A DNA stretch of 64,000 nucleotides from Henricia sp. BOLD:AAB3569 (GCA_037783545.1 JBBELK010000450.1:62001-126000), one strand, 5' to 3'. Shown: positions 37,601 to 45,242, counted from the stretch's first letter. Made by a program: numbers and translations. Notes: a model not told the origin generated them from the letters alone.

Positions 37601-40600
37601 ACACCTCCTAAAGATAATGACCTGTGCTCAAGCCACTTCGCGTTGGCATTTTTCCCTGACAGTGTGAATCCACCCTTCATTGTGCAGAGTGTATACCCAC
37701 TAACCACCCACCATTGTGAATTACCCTATTGTCTCTTAAATATTCAAAGGAATTTAAGAACTCCTTTCATGTTTTAGGGGGTAGGGTTGCCGCGTTAACA
37801 AAAGGAAAGAGCGTGTTGAGATATAGACCGTATCGAATAGCCGACATTTCGTGGGCAACTTTCGTTACTTTAACCGTTCAACAATGGAAGCACAATATGT
37901 GCAACCATGCATGTCCTCAAGGAACAAAGAAACTGCCCCACGAAATTCGGCTATTCGATACGGTCTATAGGAGGACGAGGGGCAATCCCTTTGTCACATC
38001 GTGCTGGGTATATTTCCCCCGACCTTTTTTTCTTCTGAAAGCGACGCTTGTAAAATCTTTTTAAAAAAATTAGTGTTGACCTATAGTAACCTTGGCAACA
38101 AACAATGACGCGCGATATTACTTTAGTACTGTTTAGACCCAATTACCCTGACAACTGACGTAACAATGGTGGCCGGGTCCATAGTTAAAAAAAAAAATGA
38201 CCCATCACACAGCAGAACGTCATAACTCTTCATGCGGCGGGCGGGTTGGAAGTACGGTTTTCCCTTTCTTTTGGCTTTCCAGACGTGAACACAGGATTTT
38301 TTATCCCAAATTAATGGACCATGAAACATAATGACATCACCATTTGTTTACATACGTGCTTTCCTCCCTAGCTCTGTCGTTTGGTACCCCGAGACTCCCC
38401 AGTCCCCAATAATTCCATAATCAAATGAAATTCTTATCAAAATGACAACTGTCTTACTATCGACAATCAAACCGAAAAGACTTAAATGGTGTCCTGAATG
38501 ATGAATGACCTATTGAATAAATCAGACTGAGGTCATTATAGAATTATAAAGGGCATTATAATTCATTATAACTCAATATGTTATGACTTGCACGGTGCAC
38601 GGAGACAGCCATTTGGGGCATTTTTTTTGCAACTAAACTCGTTTTTAATGCATGCATGCATGCACGGCATGCATGTACAATATACAAGTTTCATAAAATG
38701 CATAAACCCGCACAGAGATTTAAAAAAATTTATCCATACTGTTACGAATTGACGGATGCCTATTTTAAATAGTGGAATGCAGAAAAAGAGTGAATGCTAA
38801 CTCTAATGTCTTGGATGTCTTGGTGTGCACATGTTCCGATGAGCACATGTGGTGATACACATCACGTCTTGTGCAGAACCCTACAGATTTCGCATGAGTG
38901 TCACCATAAAAGCATAAGCGGACATCGGAACGACTGAGGATGCACGGTGGGCATCTAATACCGTTTATGGGAATTAGCTTAGCTCTAATACAACGTATTT
39001 GGCCAAAAAAGGAAGAAAAATGCAGCTTTAGCCGTTGTTTGCTGACCTGTGATAAAGTCGGCTTTGCGATGAATTTGGGCTACCGAAGTAAATTCGTCAC
39101 TCTATTGTTAGGCAATGATATACGCTAAATATCACTGAACCGTTTCCCTGTGCTTTTGAATGGTGTTTTATCTGACAGCCATGATATTTGGAGACCATTA
39201 CCGTGGCAACACCTCACACTTCGGCACTCCATAATGTAATCCGCGGCTTTTGACGGTGACAAATATTGCAATGTCAATTTTGAATTTGATCACACGTGCA
39301 CTAAACAGAATCTGGTAAATTCTTCAAAGCGACATGTCTACGGAACCCGTAGCGGAGACTGCTTGCGTTGTACATATTCCACCTTGTACTGACATTCTCT
39401 CGAGTGAAGTCGCCACAGAAGCTGAACTAAGAACGTCTTTCTTTGGACAGTGTACTCTGCAGAATTATTTGAACCTCCCCAGTGCCAGATAACTTCGCCT
39501 AAGTCCGCATTAAACGAGCGGAGATTAAACCGCGGATGAAACACAAAACAGCCGTTTGCCCATAGCGCTAGCCATTCAAAACAAATGGGCTTTTTGCCGA
39601 CGGCTGTTGTGTGTACTGCTAATGAATGACCTTTGACCTTTTCTTAAGGGGATTTGGTACAGGATTTGACACTTAAGAAAGGTCATTCATTACTCAGGAA
39701 ACCCCAGAGAATTTATTACTGTTGGTTTTGTTGATGTACTCGATATGATAATTAAACCGCTAATTACTGCTAATTAAGGGCTTTCTTAAGCATATAAGTA
39801 CAGGATTTGCAACTTAAGAAATGCCGATCATTAATTAGGGTTTACCAGAGGATAGTTTGATGAAGGTTTGATCGATGTACTCGAAAATGTTAATAAAAGT
39901 GATTTTGGGGTCAAAAGGGGGCCTCCCCCCTCCCTTAGGTACAGGATCTGCAACTTAAGAAATGCCATTCGGAGGTCACACTTGCCCCACCTATTGATTC
40001 CACGCCTCAGACCTTTTGTACTCGTGATGATGAACAAATCTGTCTGGGCTCCCAGACTAGGCGCAGCACGGCAAATAGCCAGAGTCCACACACGGCCGGG
40101 TGTGTTGCTCCGGTGTACGTTTGTGAAGACAAAACATGATGCCAACTCCCGGCAAAAGAAAACGGAAATTCCTATTCGGTCGTCCGGGCTGTCCAGTGGA
40201 ATCGTGAGCAGAAAATTTGAGATATCCTGCAGTGGATAGGAGAAGAGCGAATCGTTTGTGACAAAGTCGTGAAGCTCGCGCTTATAGTTGCAACGGCTGG
40301 TATAGCGTATAACCCGTCTTTTGACCGTTTTTGTTAATTTTGCACTTCTTTAGTAGATTACGGGATATTTTTATGAAATTTTTTTCACAACAACCATCAA
40401 ACAAGTATTGTCAATGCTGCTACATCTCTAAATCATGTAAACAGTAGGCCGGTGTGTACCTTTAATTCTCTGTTAAATACAGAAAGAATTGGGTTTCCCT
40501 CGATGTGTTCTACGAAAGTATTAACTACCGGAGGTATTCACAACACGAAGCCATAACAGTGTCAGCTTTGATCAGTAAGACTTCGTTTTTTTTCAGACAT

Positions 40601-41700
40601 CTTTCATTCCAATAATGGACAAACTATAATAAAAGCCCAAGGAAACTATAAAAGCCCACGTAAGAGCGCGTGTGGTTGTTTATTATTGTTATTATTTCTT
40701 TCTGGTATTCGTACCAAGGATTCCTCAATAGTACTCATTGCACTGTCAATGGTAAGCGTGAGGAAACCCATGAAGAATTAGAATTAGAAATGGCCAGAGA
40801 CAACGGGGAATCCCCTTGCTCTTCACGAAAGAATGCTCTGGGATCTTTAGAGTGCGTTACTATTACCTAACACACTGTACCAACGGCTTTACATCCCTTC
40901 TGAAGGATGAAGCAATGTAGTTTAGTGCATGCCTTGCCCAAGGGCACAGGTACCGCAGCCGGATTCGAACCCGCAACCCCAAGTTTTCACCCATGATTGC
41001 GAGTCAGTGGCCCTAACCACTCGGCCACGGTACCCCATACAGCCGTGCTAATGATAGAAGGGTTATTGGTTCGGGCCCCACTTGTGCCAACGTGTCTGTG
41101 TCCATGGGCAAGATACTTAATCTGAATTGCCTCGTCAACCCATAGGAAGCTGTTAGGGAAAACGCCACAATCTAACTGCTGATAGGGTTGAGCACCTGGC
41201 CAGCAGCCACCTAGTTTAAGCAAAATGGTTCTGGTGATTTCCTGATGGCAGAGTTAATAATGGCAATAGCGCCAGGAGCACCCCCGCAAAGGCGGTATGT
41301 GCGCTATATAAGTATCCACCATTATTAATATTATTATTATAGTGAAACCCGTAAAAAACTGGCCACTATAAACAGGTGGCCTCTTTATAGAGGTTTCTTA
41401 AGCATTATACACATGGCATTTGGGACCAAAAGTGGGTGGCCACTATATGCAGGTGGCCTGTTTCACTGTATATTATTATTGAGGAAAACGCCCATCGACA
41501 GAATTTTGCAGAAGTCGTTAAGAAATGAAATGTGCTTTTTATTCACTTGCCCTTTTTCAGGCGACATTGGAGGACAGCTGGGTTTATTTCTTGGAGCAAG
41601 TTTCATCACTCTAGCAGAGGTTTTCTCTTATCTTGGTAAAAAGTTAGAACACTGGTTTTGCAAACCTGGACAGAGACGGAGAGCAGCCTGCATCACGTAA
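7336..41700 (+). CDS. Acid-sensing ion channel-like subunit (DEG/ENaC family), 9 coding exons
   Basis: This is the full span of a gene for a trimeric, amiloride-type sodium channel subunit of the plasma membrane. Nine exons join in frame (1443 nt, 480 aa plus stop) with splice phases 2,0,0,0,2,1,2,1. The protein has a short N-terminal tail, the HG gating motif (residues 28-29), TM1 (about 38-58), the post-TM1 motif FPAVTVCNFN (86-95), a cysteine-rich ectodomain with the finger, thumb and palm cysteines of ASICs in order, and DIGGQLGLFLGAS (436-448) before and at the start of TM2, with GAS as selectivity filter. Length is slightly under the usual 500-560. The initiator is the first ATG of the open frame, before the conserved FAESTSLHG segment. 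Intron 2 (20.1 kb) is filled by a tandem array and intron 7 uses a GC donor. Which ASIC subtype it is, and whether protons gate it, cannot be told from sequence alone. Confidence 0.93.
7872..8305. repeat. Left arm of a long inverted repeat around ASIC exon 2
   Basis: The stretch from CATGATGACGG, through the block TTTTCGTCTCGCGAGACG and a run of TTCGCCC/GCGAAGTGG motifs, to AATCACACAGGGG is matched inverted by 11880-12138. The arm itself also folds, because TCGCCCCAAAACCA and TGGTTTTGGGGCGA occur in opposite orientation at its two sides. Both copies are probably members of one non-coding transposon family inserted in opposite orientation. Confidence 0.75.
8306..10342 (+). mobile_element. Tc1/mariner-type (IS630 superfamily) DNA transposon, decayed
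   Basis: The termini are inverted repeats of about 35 bp, TATAGGTTTTCTCGG at the left and its complement at the right, next to TA dinucleotides as expected for TA-targeting elements. The interior holds a broken transposase (8708-9754). Between transposase and termini lie many imperfect copies of GCTAAATTGAA, in opposite orientation on the two sides, resembling subterminal transposase-binding repeats. It is inserted in ASIC intron 1, exactly at the inner edge of the left arm of another repeat (7872-8305), so it is the younger insertion. Confidence 0.85.
8708..9754 (+). pseudogene. Tc1/mariner-type DDE transposase, frameshifted
   Basis: The start MAARGRYAIEWTR (8708) runs to a stop at about 8747; loss of one base there puts the continuation VDRERLIEAFE in another frame. 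An N-terminal helix-turn-helix (LNINKSTARSIVATYLRTG) is followed by the catalytic core: FIDETGYNVW (first D), IYDNAMRH (second D) and LPPYSPFLN with E three residues on (third acidic residue, about 33 residues after the second). A second frameshift lies in the T8 run at about 9354-9361, and a third after 9610, before the C-terminal segment that ends at a TGA at 9752-9754. With at least three frame breaks it cannot encode an active enzyme. Confidence 0.85.
10495..10735 (+). CDS. ASIC-like exon 2 (finger/knuckle region)
   Basis: It follows a TTTTTTCTTATACAG acceptor and completes codon 96 (AG|A, Arg) to give CNFNRYRHSAL, exactly the family's post-TM1 continuation. It encodes residues 96-176 of the extracellular domain, with RTGFMLDSSTLLDC matching the palm strand that leads to the first finger cysteines, and ends in KSCSSA|GTAAGT, phase 0. 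Possible N-glycosylation sites are NYT and NKS. The exon lies between the arms of a long inverted repeat (7872-8305 and 11880-12138). Confidence 0.92.
10919..11410. mobile_element. Foldback/MITE with about 120-bp inverted arms
   Basis: AGCCTTTGTTAAGACCTCAC, then AGCTGGGTGAG and CGACGAGGACAGGACGAGC, in the left arm (10919-11037) are inverted in the right arm (11292-11410). The loop holds a GC-rich tandem repeat. It is non-coding and lies in ASIC intron 2, 180 bp past exon 2. Confidence 0.82.
11154..11214. repeat. GC-rich tandem repeat, alternating purine-pyrimidine
   Basis: GCGCTTCACATACAACGCGC is repeated in tandem and preceded by a CGCGCGCG run. Alternating CG and CA steps are a known Z-DNA-prone context. 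It forms the loop of the foldback at 10919-11410. Confidence 0.7.
11449..11545 (+). mobile_element. Fragment of the MITE family seen at 37822 and 47743
   Basis: The segment with AAAATGTGCAAC, CAAGAAACAAAGAA, CTGTCCCACAAG and TGGCAGCT matches the second half of the elements at 37822-37972 and 47743-47903, but its own left end is missing. Confidence 0.5.
11575..11684. mobile_element. Small hairpin MITE, GGTGGCAGCAAACAAACCGG termini
   Basis: The 22-bp inverted termini are perfect, with a 65-bp loop. Non-coding, in ASIC intron 2. Confidence 0.75.
11880..12138. repeat. Right arm of the inverted repeat around exon 2
   Basis: Inverted relative of 7872-8305. It contains GTCTCATGAGACGAAAAATA, ACAAAACCATTTCTG and CATCATG in reverse order relative to the left arm. 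It lacks part of the TTCGCCC motif cluster. Confidence 0.72.
12156..12559 (+). repeat. Dispersed repeat of about 405 bp (copy 1)
   Basis: The stretch CATCCTGAG to GTTTACAATC recurs at 60859-61267 in the same orientation with only scattered differences. It includes GTATGCTTTAAATAGCAGCC, an AT-rich TATA-like site. Sharp ends without flanking similarity suggest a transposed unit or solo LTR; no terminal inverted repeat is obvious. Confidence 0.72.
12560..12903. other. Intron 2, unannotated stretch
   Basis: I see no gene or repeat here beyond AT-rich intronic sequence. Confidence 0.4.
12904..13122. mobile_element. Hairpin MITE, GGGGCCAATTTCATGGCGC termini
   Basis: It folds almost end to end: GACTGGTATTC/GAATACCAGTC at the centre, and GGGGCCAATTTCATGG and its complement at the ends. 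Same terminal family as 5203-5454. Confidence 0.85.
13123..13520. other. Intron 2 sequence before the large array
   Basis: No gene is seen. A segment near 13385 (ACTGGGAAAATCGTAG) weakly resembles the 6714-6921 repeat family. The array begins at the CTAGACCTG head. Confidence 0.4.
13716..14363. repeat. 130-bp subrepeat, five tandem copies
   Basis: Each copy starts AGGTCAAAGGTCACGACC and runs through GGATACACCACCCTAGG, GTTGACCACATGCAGA and CCAATAGGAAACG. Copies differ by only a few bases (one lacks a T of the T-run), indicating recent amplification. Smaller clusters of the same unit lie at about 19446-19975 and 23583-23980. Confidence 0.85.
14500..15740. repeat. 414-bp repeat, tandem copies with ETS, CRE and CTCF-like motifs
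   Basis: Three consecutive copies show the internal period (corresponding points at 14913 and 15327). Each has TCTTGTCG-CTAGAGGGCGCTA, CGATGACGTCATC, the arm pair CACTTCCGG and CCGGAAGTG with a six-base loop, and one or two AGGTCAAAGGTCA. The same unit recurs throughout the array and in the smaller array. Confidence 0.8.
22100..22257. repeat. Internal poly-A-linked hairpin pair
   Basis: Two GGCTGTTCC-loop-GGAACAGCC hairpins are each preceded by an A-rich tract and CTTAACGAAAACAAA. It is the same module that ends both arrays, here inside the array, which suggests a former array end or a fusion of two array insertions. Confidence 0.75.
24218..24610. repeat. 63-bp minisatellite inside the array, A/B alternating units
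   Basis: About six units of 63 bp carry GTGCACAGTCAATAGGCCAT and TGCCTGTGTAC. Two types alternate, one ending ACGTATTATCCCG and the other ACGTATTTTCATG, so the real period of the inner copies is 126 bp. As 63 is a multiple of three, several frames stay open on both strands; this is not evidence of coding. It occurs once in the window and replaces part of a normal array unit. Confidence 0.8.
28200..28700. repeat. Diverged repeat block in the array, period about 147 bp
   Basis: About three and a half copies of the segment GACCTTTGTTAGTGATCATA ... TTTAATCTGACA ... GACGTC are visible, but with clearly more substitutions than elsewhere. This is the oldest-looking part of the array and may represent an ancestral simple unit. 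Confidence 0.6.
30145..30496. repeat. Terminal hairpin cluster of the large array
   Basis: Six GGCTGTTCC-loop-GGAACAGCC hairpins (at about 30207, 30278, 30346, 30375, 30435 and 30469) with stems of 10-12 bp are separated by poly-A linkers, most of which include CTTAACGAAAACAAA or CGTAACGAAAACAAA. Loops vary between ACCCGAAT, ACCGTA and similar. The last hairpin is the right boundary of the array. Confidence 0.82.
30535..30600. repeat. Alternating purine-pyrimidine tract
   Basis: TGTACATGTACATACATGCA and ACGTACGTACGTACACATGT form a simple-sequence-like stretch just past the array. Confidence 0.6.
30864..30992 (+). CDS. ASIC-like exon 3
   Basis: It encodes residues 177-219. The acceptor TTCGACTCAG is followed by DFSHVFTSYGNCWTFNSGK, a hallmark of the DEG/ENaC ectodomain (YGxCxTFNSG), and the exon ends at IDIQQ|GTATAT. 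Both boundaries are phase 0, so it joins directly to exon 2 and no exon is missing in the 20.1-kb intron between. Confidence 0.93.
31313..31692. mobile_element. Inverted-repeat element with GC-rich tandem core
   Basis: Arms of about 90 bp (31313-31400 and 31594-31692) share TATCCGCCATAGCTGGGG and TACACCAATCCG in opposite orientation. The loop contains three copies of a CGCGACGCGCCCGCCTT repeat (about 31467-31533). It lies in ASIC intron 3. Confidence 0.7.
31751..31966. mobile_element. hAT-type MITE, CAGGGGCGGATCCAGG termini
   Basis: The perfect inverted termini CAGGGGCGGATCCAGG are a widespread hAT-family end. Long poly-C tracts sit just inside both ends (about 31786-31799 and 31914-31940). 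CTAAC flanks the element on both sides (partial target duplication). Non-coding. Confidence 0.8.
32022..32162 (+). CDS. ASIC-like exon 4
   Basis: It encodes residues 220-266 in phase 0-0. NLEAGLRVLIHDQATPP matches the palm strand segment (EAGIKVQIHSQDEPP-like in ASICs) and GLAISPGVHAFMGVQKHQ matches the following APGFQTF-like strand. The acceptor is GATTTTGCCAG and the donor CAG|GTGCAC. Confidence 0.92.
32581..32720 (+). CDS. ASIC-like exon 5 (thumb cysteines)
   Basis: It encodes residues 267-312 plus two bases of codon 313. YLNLEPPYGKC matches the YLPPPWGTC segment of ASICs, and the cysteines of YTLEGCNMEC and ERCQCRIVG keep the family spacing. Acceptor ACATTTTTAG, donor GG|GTAAGA, phase 2. 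Confidence 0.93.
33002..33066 (+). CDS. ASIC-like exon 6
   Basis: A 65-bp exon completing Gly313 and encoding QPGDEVECSPRETFECANEV, the family's MPGDAPYCTPEQYKEC-like block with both cysteines conserved. Acceptor TCATTTTTCAG, donor CTA G|GTAAAA, phase 1. Confidence 0.9.
33479..33686 (+). CDS. ASIC-like exon 7, followed by a GC donor
   Basis: It encodes residues 335 (split) to 403 plus two bases. PCNCPVPCNYSTF is the conserved thumb-palm cysteine cluster. The exon must end in phase 2 to meet exon 8. The only donor that does this is AA|GCAAGT at 33687 (GC-AG intron); the nearby GTTAAT would leave exon 8 in the wrong frame. A TIR element starts only 15 bp past the donor. Confidence 0.85.
33943..34022. 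repeat. 80-bp direct repeat, copy 1
   Basis: TGTAACGAATAAGCAGATAG to CTCAATAAGGAATGA is repeated at 35213-35292 with about two differences. The pair, 1.27 kb apart with non-coding sequence between, resembles a miniature LTR element (TRIM), but the repeat is short and I see no clear primer-binding site. Confidence 0.65.
35213..35292. repeat. 80-bp direct repeat, copy 2
   Basis: Second copy of the repeat at 33943-34022, same orientation. Confidence 0.65.
35811..35868. repeat. Perfect hairpin, CAAGGTCACGTGACTTTTCG arms
   Basis: AGGTCACGTGACTTTTCGG and GGTTCC pair with the complement immediately following, with a loop of about eight bases. Each arm contains a CACGTG E-box. Confidence 0.75.
36099..36850. 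repeat. Left arm of the large inverted repeat
   Basis: It matches 39328-40078 inverted. It contains a tandem unit of about 142 bp (TTTCTTAAGTTGCAAATCCTG ... TATCGAGTACATCGACC) present about two and a half times. Confidence 0.78.
37822..37972. mobile_element. MITE, TAGACCGTATCGAATAGCC termini
   Basis: The inverted termini are near perfect over about 35 bp (TATCGAATAGCCGA at both ends, and CGTGGGCA/TGCCCCACG). Related copies lie at 47743-47903 and, partial, at 11449-11545. Confidence 0.8.
39328..40078. repeat. Right arm of the large inverted repeat
   Basis: Inverted counterpart of 36099-36850, with roughly 10 percent visible differences. Confidence 0.78.
40483..40574 (+). CDS. ASIC-like exon 8
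   Basis: It completes Lys404 and encodes KNWVSLDVFYESINYRRYSQ and HEAITVSALI, which matches the family's VLDIFFEALNYE...AYEIAGLL strand before TM2. Acceptor TGTTAAATACAG, donor ATC A|GTAAGA, phase 1. Confidence 0.9.
40672..41037 (-). mobile_element. tRNA-derived SINE
   Basis: Read on the minus strand it starts with a tRNA-like head: A box TGGCCGAGTGG (about 41030) and B box GGTTCGAATCC (about 40965), then a core with GTGCCCTTGGGCAAGGCA, ending in an (AAT)-rich tail at 40672. The 3' part recurs at 52815-52942, confirming a dispersed family. Confidence 0.75.
41040..41340 (+). mobile_element. Second SINE, ATT-tailed
   Basis: A B-box-like GGTTCGGGCCCC near 41070, TCCATGGGCAAGATACTTAA, and a 3' end GCGCTATATAAGTATCC followed by an (ATT)n tail are typical of tRNA-derived SINEs with LINE-like 3' ends. 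It lies head to head with the SINE at 40672-41037. Confidence 0.68.
41339..41472. mobile_element. MITE, AGTGAAAC termini
   Basis: TAGTGAAACCCG at the left and TGTTTCACTGTA at the right are inverted, and TGGCCACTATA-type motifs repeat inside. Non-coding. Confidence 0.6.
41561..41700 (+). CDS. ASIC-like exon 9 (pore, TM2, C-terminus)
   Basis: It completes Ser435 (A|GC) and encodes DIGGQLGLFLGASFITLAEV, i.e. the pre-TM2 segment, the GAS selectivity filter (446-448) and TM2, then a short basic tail KKLEHWFCKPGQRRRAACIT and TAA at 41698-41700. The tail aligns with the start of the ASIC cytoplasmic tail (H..C.. basic). A GTAAAA donor at 41634 could splice to a longer alternative tail, but no matching exon is obvious. 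Confidence 0.92.
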
Positions 41701-42165
41701 TGGTAAATTTGCAAAGGTACATTTGAAAAAAAGTCACATTTTGGACAACAGGGTAAATATCTGTTTTTAACTTCTTTATTAAATATTTGATTAATTTTGC
41801 AGATTTTAATAACCAAAATGTGCGCTTGTGCCATTTGTAAATATACAATAAGCTAGCCTTATGCGGTTACATTTCATATTTTGTTTAGTACAAACCGTAG
41901 TCAGTTTCGAAATGCGCGTTATTTGCGAAAATATACCAAATCAGGAAATTAAATATATATATAAGCAGGTAAAGCGCGCTTCATCTTGATTTGTGATTGG
42001 TCGTCTTTGCGCGTGCGCATTGTGTGTTTTATATTTTAAAATTGGCGAAGCCCTTTGCTTTAGTCAATGTACTTTATTCACCTTTGGATATGTTCGACAC
42101 GCACGGCCGGGTTGCAAATGTCAATGCAAAATATACGCACTTACTAAACAAAATAATAATGATAA
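41701..42165. other. ASIC 3' flank and left side of the array insertion site
   Basis: No further gene is seen. From about 41966 to 42165 the sequence (GGTAAAGCGCGCTTCATCTT ... CAATGCAAAATATACGCACT) is a paralogue of 46412-46570. No canonical AATAAA is evident close behind the stop; AATAAG near 41843 is a weak possibility. Confidence 0.5.
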
Positions 42166-45100
42166 CTAGAAATGTGTTCGTTGAAAACGAACACATGGCT
42201 GTTCCCCTCCTTTTTATAAACATATGTGGTGTTCGGGATGACCTTTGTTAGTGATTGTATATGAAGAAATCACGATCGTATGTCAAACGGTTGAGTTTTT
42301 ATCGATTTTTAAATATTGAATATTATTACATGCCACTTTAATCTGACATGTAGGGAAGGTCAAAGGTGTTGCTATATGTTTGGATACCCCACCCTAGTCG
42401 AAGTGTAACACAGTTGACCCCATCGTGATATATTGTACCCCTTTCAAATGGCAAGGCAAAATCTGTTTGACCAATAGGAAACGAGGTCAAAGGTCAAGCC
42501 ATGTGCGCATCTTAAAGACATTTGTTAGTGATCGTATATGCAGAAGGAATCAAATTTGTAGGTCAAACGGTAGATTTTTTATTGTTTTTTGAATATTTAA
42601 TTACGTAATCATCTTGTCGCTAGAGGGCGCTATTTCCTACGATGACGTCATCACTTATATTTTTGGAAAGCTTAAGGGCCTCTGGTAATAACACCATTGA
42701 CCCTATCTCAATACCTCCTTTCACTTTCAAACTAAGGGCCACTTCCGGTTTCGACCGGAAGTGAGCAAGGTCAAAGGTCACGGCCATATTTTTTGGATAC
42801 ACCACCCTAGGTCCAAGTGTAATACAGTTGACCACATCCAGATATCTTGTACCACTTTCAAATGGCAAGGCAAAATCTGTTAGACCAATAGGAAACGAGG
42901 TCAAAGGTCAAGCCCTGTGCGCATCTTAAAGACATTTGTTAGTGATCGTATATGCCACAGGAATCAAGATCGTAGGTCAAACAGTTGATTTTTTATTGAT
43001 TTTTGAATATTTAATTACGTAATCATCTTGTCGGTAGAGGGCGCTATTTCGTACGATGACGTCATCACTTATATTTTTGGAAAGCTTAAGGGCCTCTGGT
43101 AATAACACCATTGACCCCATCTCAATACCTCCTTTCACTTTCAAACTAAGGGCAACTTCCGGTTTCGACCGGAAGTGAGCAAGGTCAAAGGTCACAAAAA
43201 TATTTTTTAGATACCCCACCCTAGTCGAAGTGTAACACAAGTGACTTTGTCCAAATATCTTGCACCACTTTCAAATGGCAAGGCAAAATCTGTTTGACCA
43301 ATAGGAAACGAGGTCAAAGGTCAAGGGGTGTGCGCATCTCAAAGACCTTTGTTAGTCATCGTATATGCCGAAGGAATCAAGATCGTAGGTCAAACGGTTG
43401 ATTTTTTATTGATTTTTGAATATTTAATTTATTAAACTTCATACCCCTTTAATCTGACACGTGATGACGTCATCATGACGTCATTAGTACTGTGCACTAA
43501 TTCACATAGTGACCAATGTCCATGTAAAGTTTGAAGTCAATCATCAATGTGCAAGTGTCCGAAATAGCGTCTGAAAAAAGTGGAAGAAGTAAAAGAATAA
43601 AAAACTAGAAATGTGTTCGTTGAAAACGAACACATGGCTGTTCCCCTCCTTTTTATAAACATATATGGTGTTCGGGATGACCTTTGTTAGTGATCGTATA
43701 TGAATAAATCACGATCGTAGGTCAAACGGTTGAGTTTTTATCTATTTTTAAATATTGAATATTATTACATGCCCCTTTAATCTGACATGTAGGGAAAGTC
43801 AAAGGTGTTGCTATATGTTTGGATACCCCACCCTAGTCGAAGTGTAACACAGTTGACCCCATCGTGGTATATTGTACCCCTTTCAAATGGCAAGGCAAAA
43901 TCTGTTTGACCAATAGGAAACGAGGTCAAAGGTCAAGCCATGTGCGCATCTTAAAGACATTTGTTAATGATCGTATATGCAGAAGGAATCAAATTCGTAG
44001 GTCAAACGGTAGATTTTATATTGATTTTTGAATATTTAATTACGTAATCATCTTGTCGCTAGAGGGCGCTATTTCGTACGATGACGTTATTACTTATATT
44101 TTTGGAAAGCTTAAGGGCCTCTGATAATAACACCATTGACCCCATCTCAATACCTCCTACCACTTTCAAACTAAGGGCCACTTCCGGTTTCGACCGGAAG
44201 TGAGCAAGGTCAAAGGTCACGGCCATATTTTTTGGATACACCACCCTAGGTCGAAGTGTAATACAGTTGACCACATGCAGATATCTTGTACCACTTTCAA
44301 ATGGCAAGGCAAAATCTGTTAGACCAATAGGAAACGAGGTCAAAGGTCAAGGGGTGTGCGCATCTCAAAGACCTTTGTTAGTCATCGTATATGCCGAAGG
44401 AATCAAGATCGTAGGTCAAACGGTTGATTTTTTATTGATTTTCCAATATTTCATTACGTAATCATCTTGTCGCTAGAGGGCGCTATTTCGTACGATGACG
44501 TCATCACTTATATTTTTGGAAAGCTTAAGGGCCTCTGGTAATAACACCATTGACCCCATCTCAATACCTCCTTTCACTTTCAAACTAAGGGCCACTTCCG
44601 GTTTCGACCGGAAGTGAGCAAGGTCAAAGGTCACAAAAATATTTTTTAGATACCCCACCCTAGTCGAAGTGTAACACAAGTGACTTTGTCCAAATATCTT
44701 GCACCACTTTCAAATGGAAAGGCAAAATCTGTTTGACCAATAGGAAACGAGGTCAAAGGTCAAGGGGTGTGCGCATCTCAAAGACCTTTGTTAGTCATCG
44801 TATATGCCGAAGGAATCAAGATCGTAGGTCAAACGGTTGATTTTATATTGATTTTTGAATATTTAATTTATTAAACTTCATGCCCCTTTAATCTGACACG
44901 TGATTACGTCATCATGACGTCATTAGTACTGTGCACAACTTCACATAGTGACTAATGTCCATGTGAAGTTTGAAGTCAATCATGAATGTGCAAGTGCCCG
45001 AAATAGCGTCTGAAAAAAGTGGAAGAAGGAAAAGAAAAAAAAACTAGAAATGTGTTCGTTGAAAACGAACACATGGCTGTTCCCCTCCTTTTTATAAACA

Positions 45101-45242
45101 TATAAAAAAAATAAAAATAAAAATAAAAAAAATCTTAACGAAAACAAAGGCTGTTCCCAACCGTGTTGGAACAGCCAAAAAAAAAAAAAATAAAAAATCT
45201 TAACGAAAACAAAGGCTGTTCCGACCGTATCGGAACAGCCAA
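42166..45242. mobile_element. 3.08-kb copy of the tandem-array element
   Basis: Heads CTAGAAATGTGTTCGTTG lie at 42166, 43605 and 45044, so two complete units of exactly 1439 bp are followed by a truncated third and two poly-A-linked GGCTGTTCC/GGAACAGCC hairpins (about 45150 and 45214). The flanks join seamlessly in the paralogous site at 46412-46640, which lacks the array. The insertion is therefore precise, from the head to the last hairpin. About ten AGGTCAAAGGTCA sites and four TAGAGGGCGC cores are present. Confidence 0.88.

Larger units (their letters stand above)
35664..40465. mobile_element. 4.8-kb TTAA-flanked composite element filling ASIC intron 7
   Basis: The outer ends are TTAAAGGGACACACCCG and, inverted at the right, TTAAAGGTACACACCGG. 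Inside is a second, larger inverted repeat with arms of about 750 bp (36099-36850 and 39328-40078). No transposase is recognisable in the 2.5-kb centre. The right end lies only 17 bases before the acceptor of exon 8. TTAA ends are seen in piggyBac-like and some other DNA transposons. Confidence 0.6.

Noticed and set aside
36084-40239. Identical-looking frames in the two arms (MIDVLENVNKSDFGVKRGPP and MFIITSTKGLRRGINRWGKC)
   Set aside because: They are the same inverted-repeat sequence read twice; no transposase or other domain is visible.
40930-41037. Minus-strand tRNA gene
   Set aside because: The tRNA-like head continues into a SINE body with an AAT tail that recurs at 52815-52942.
41634-41700. 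Alternative donor inside the last ASIC exon
   Set aside because: GTAAAA at 41634 could splice, but the read-through tail aligns with known ASIC tails and ends in a stop, and no downstream tail exon is recognisable.
14913-44679. Recurring 68-101-codon minus-strand frames (starting MTSFPIGLTDFALPF or MCYTSTRVGYLKN) and plus-strand frames (MTTCRYLVPLSNGK)
   Set aside because: They recur because the 414-bp and 130-bp repeats recur. Changes between copies fall at all codon positions, frames are open in several registers, and there is no domain, splice or start context.
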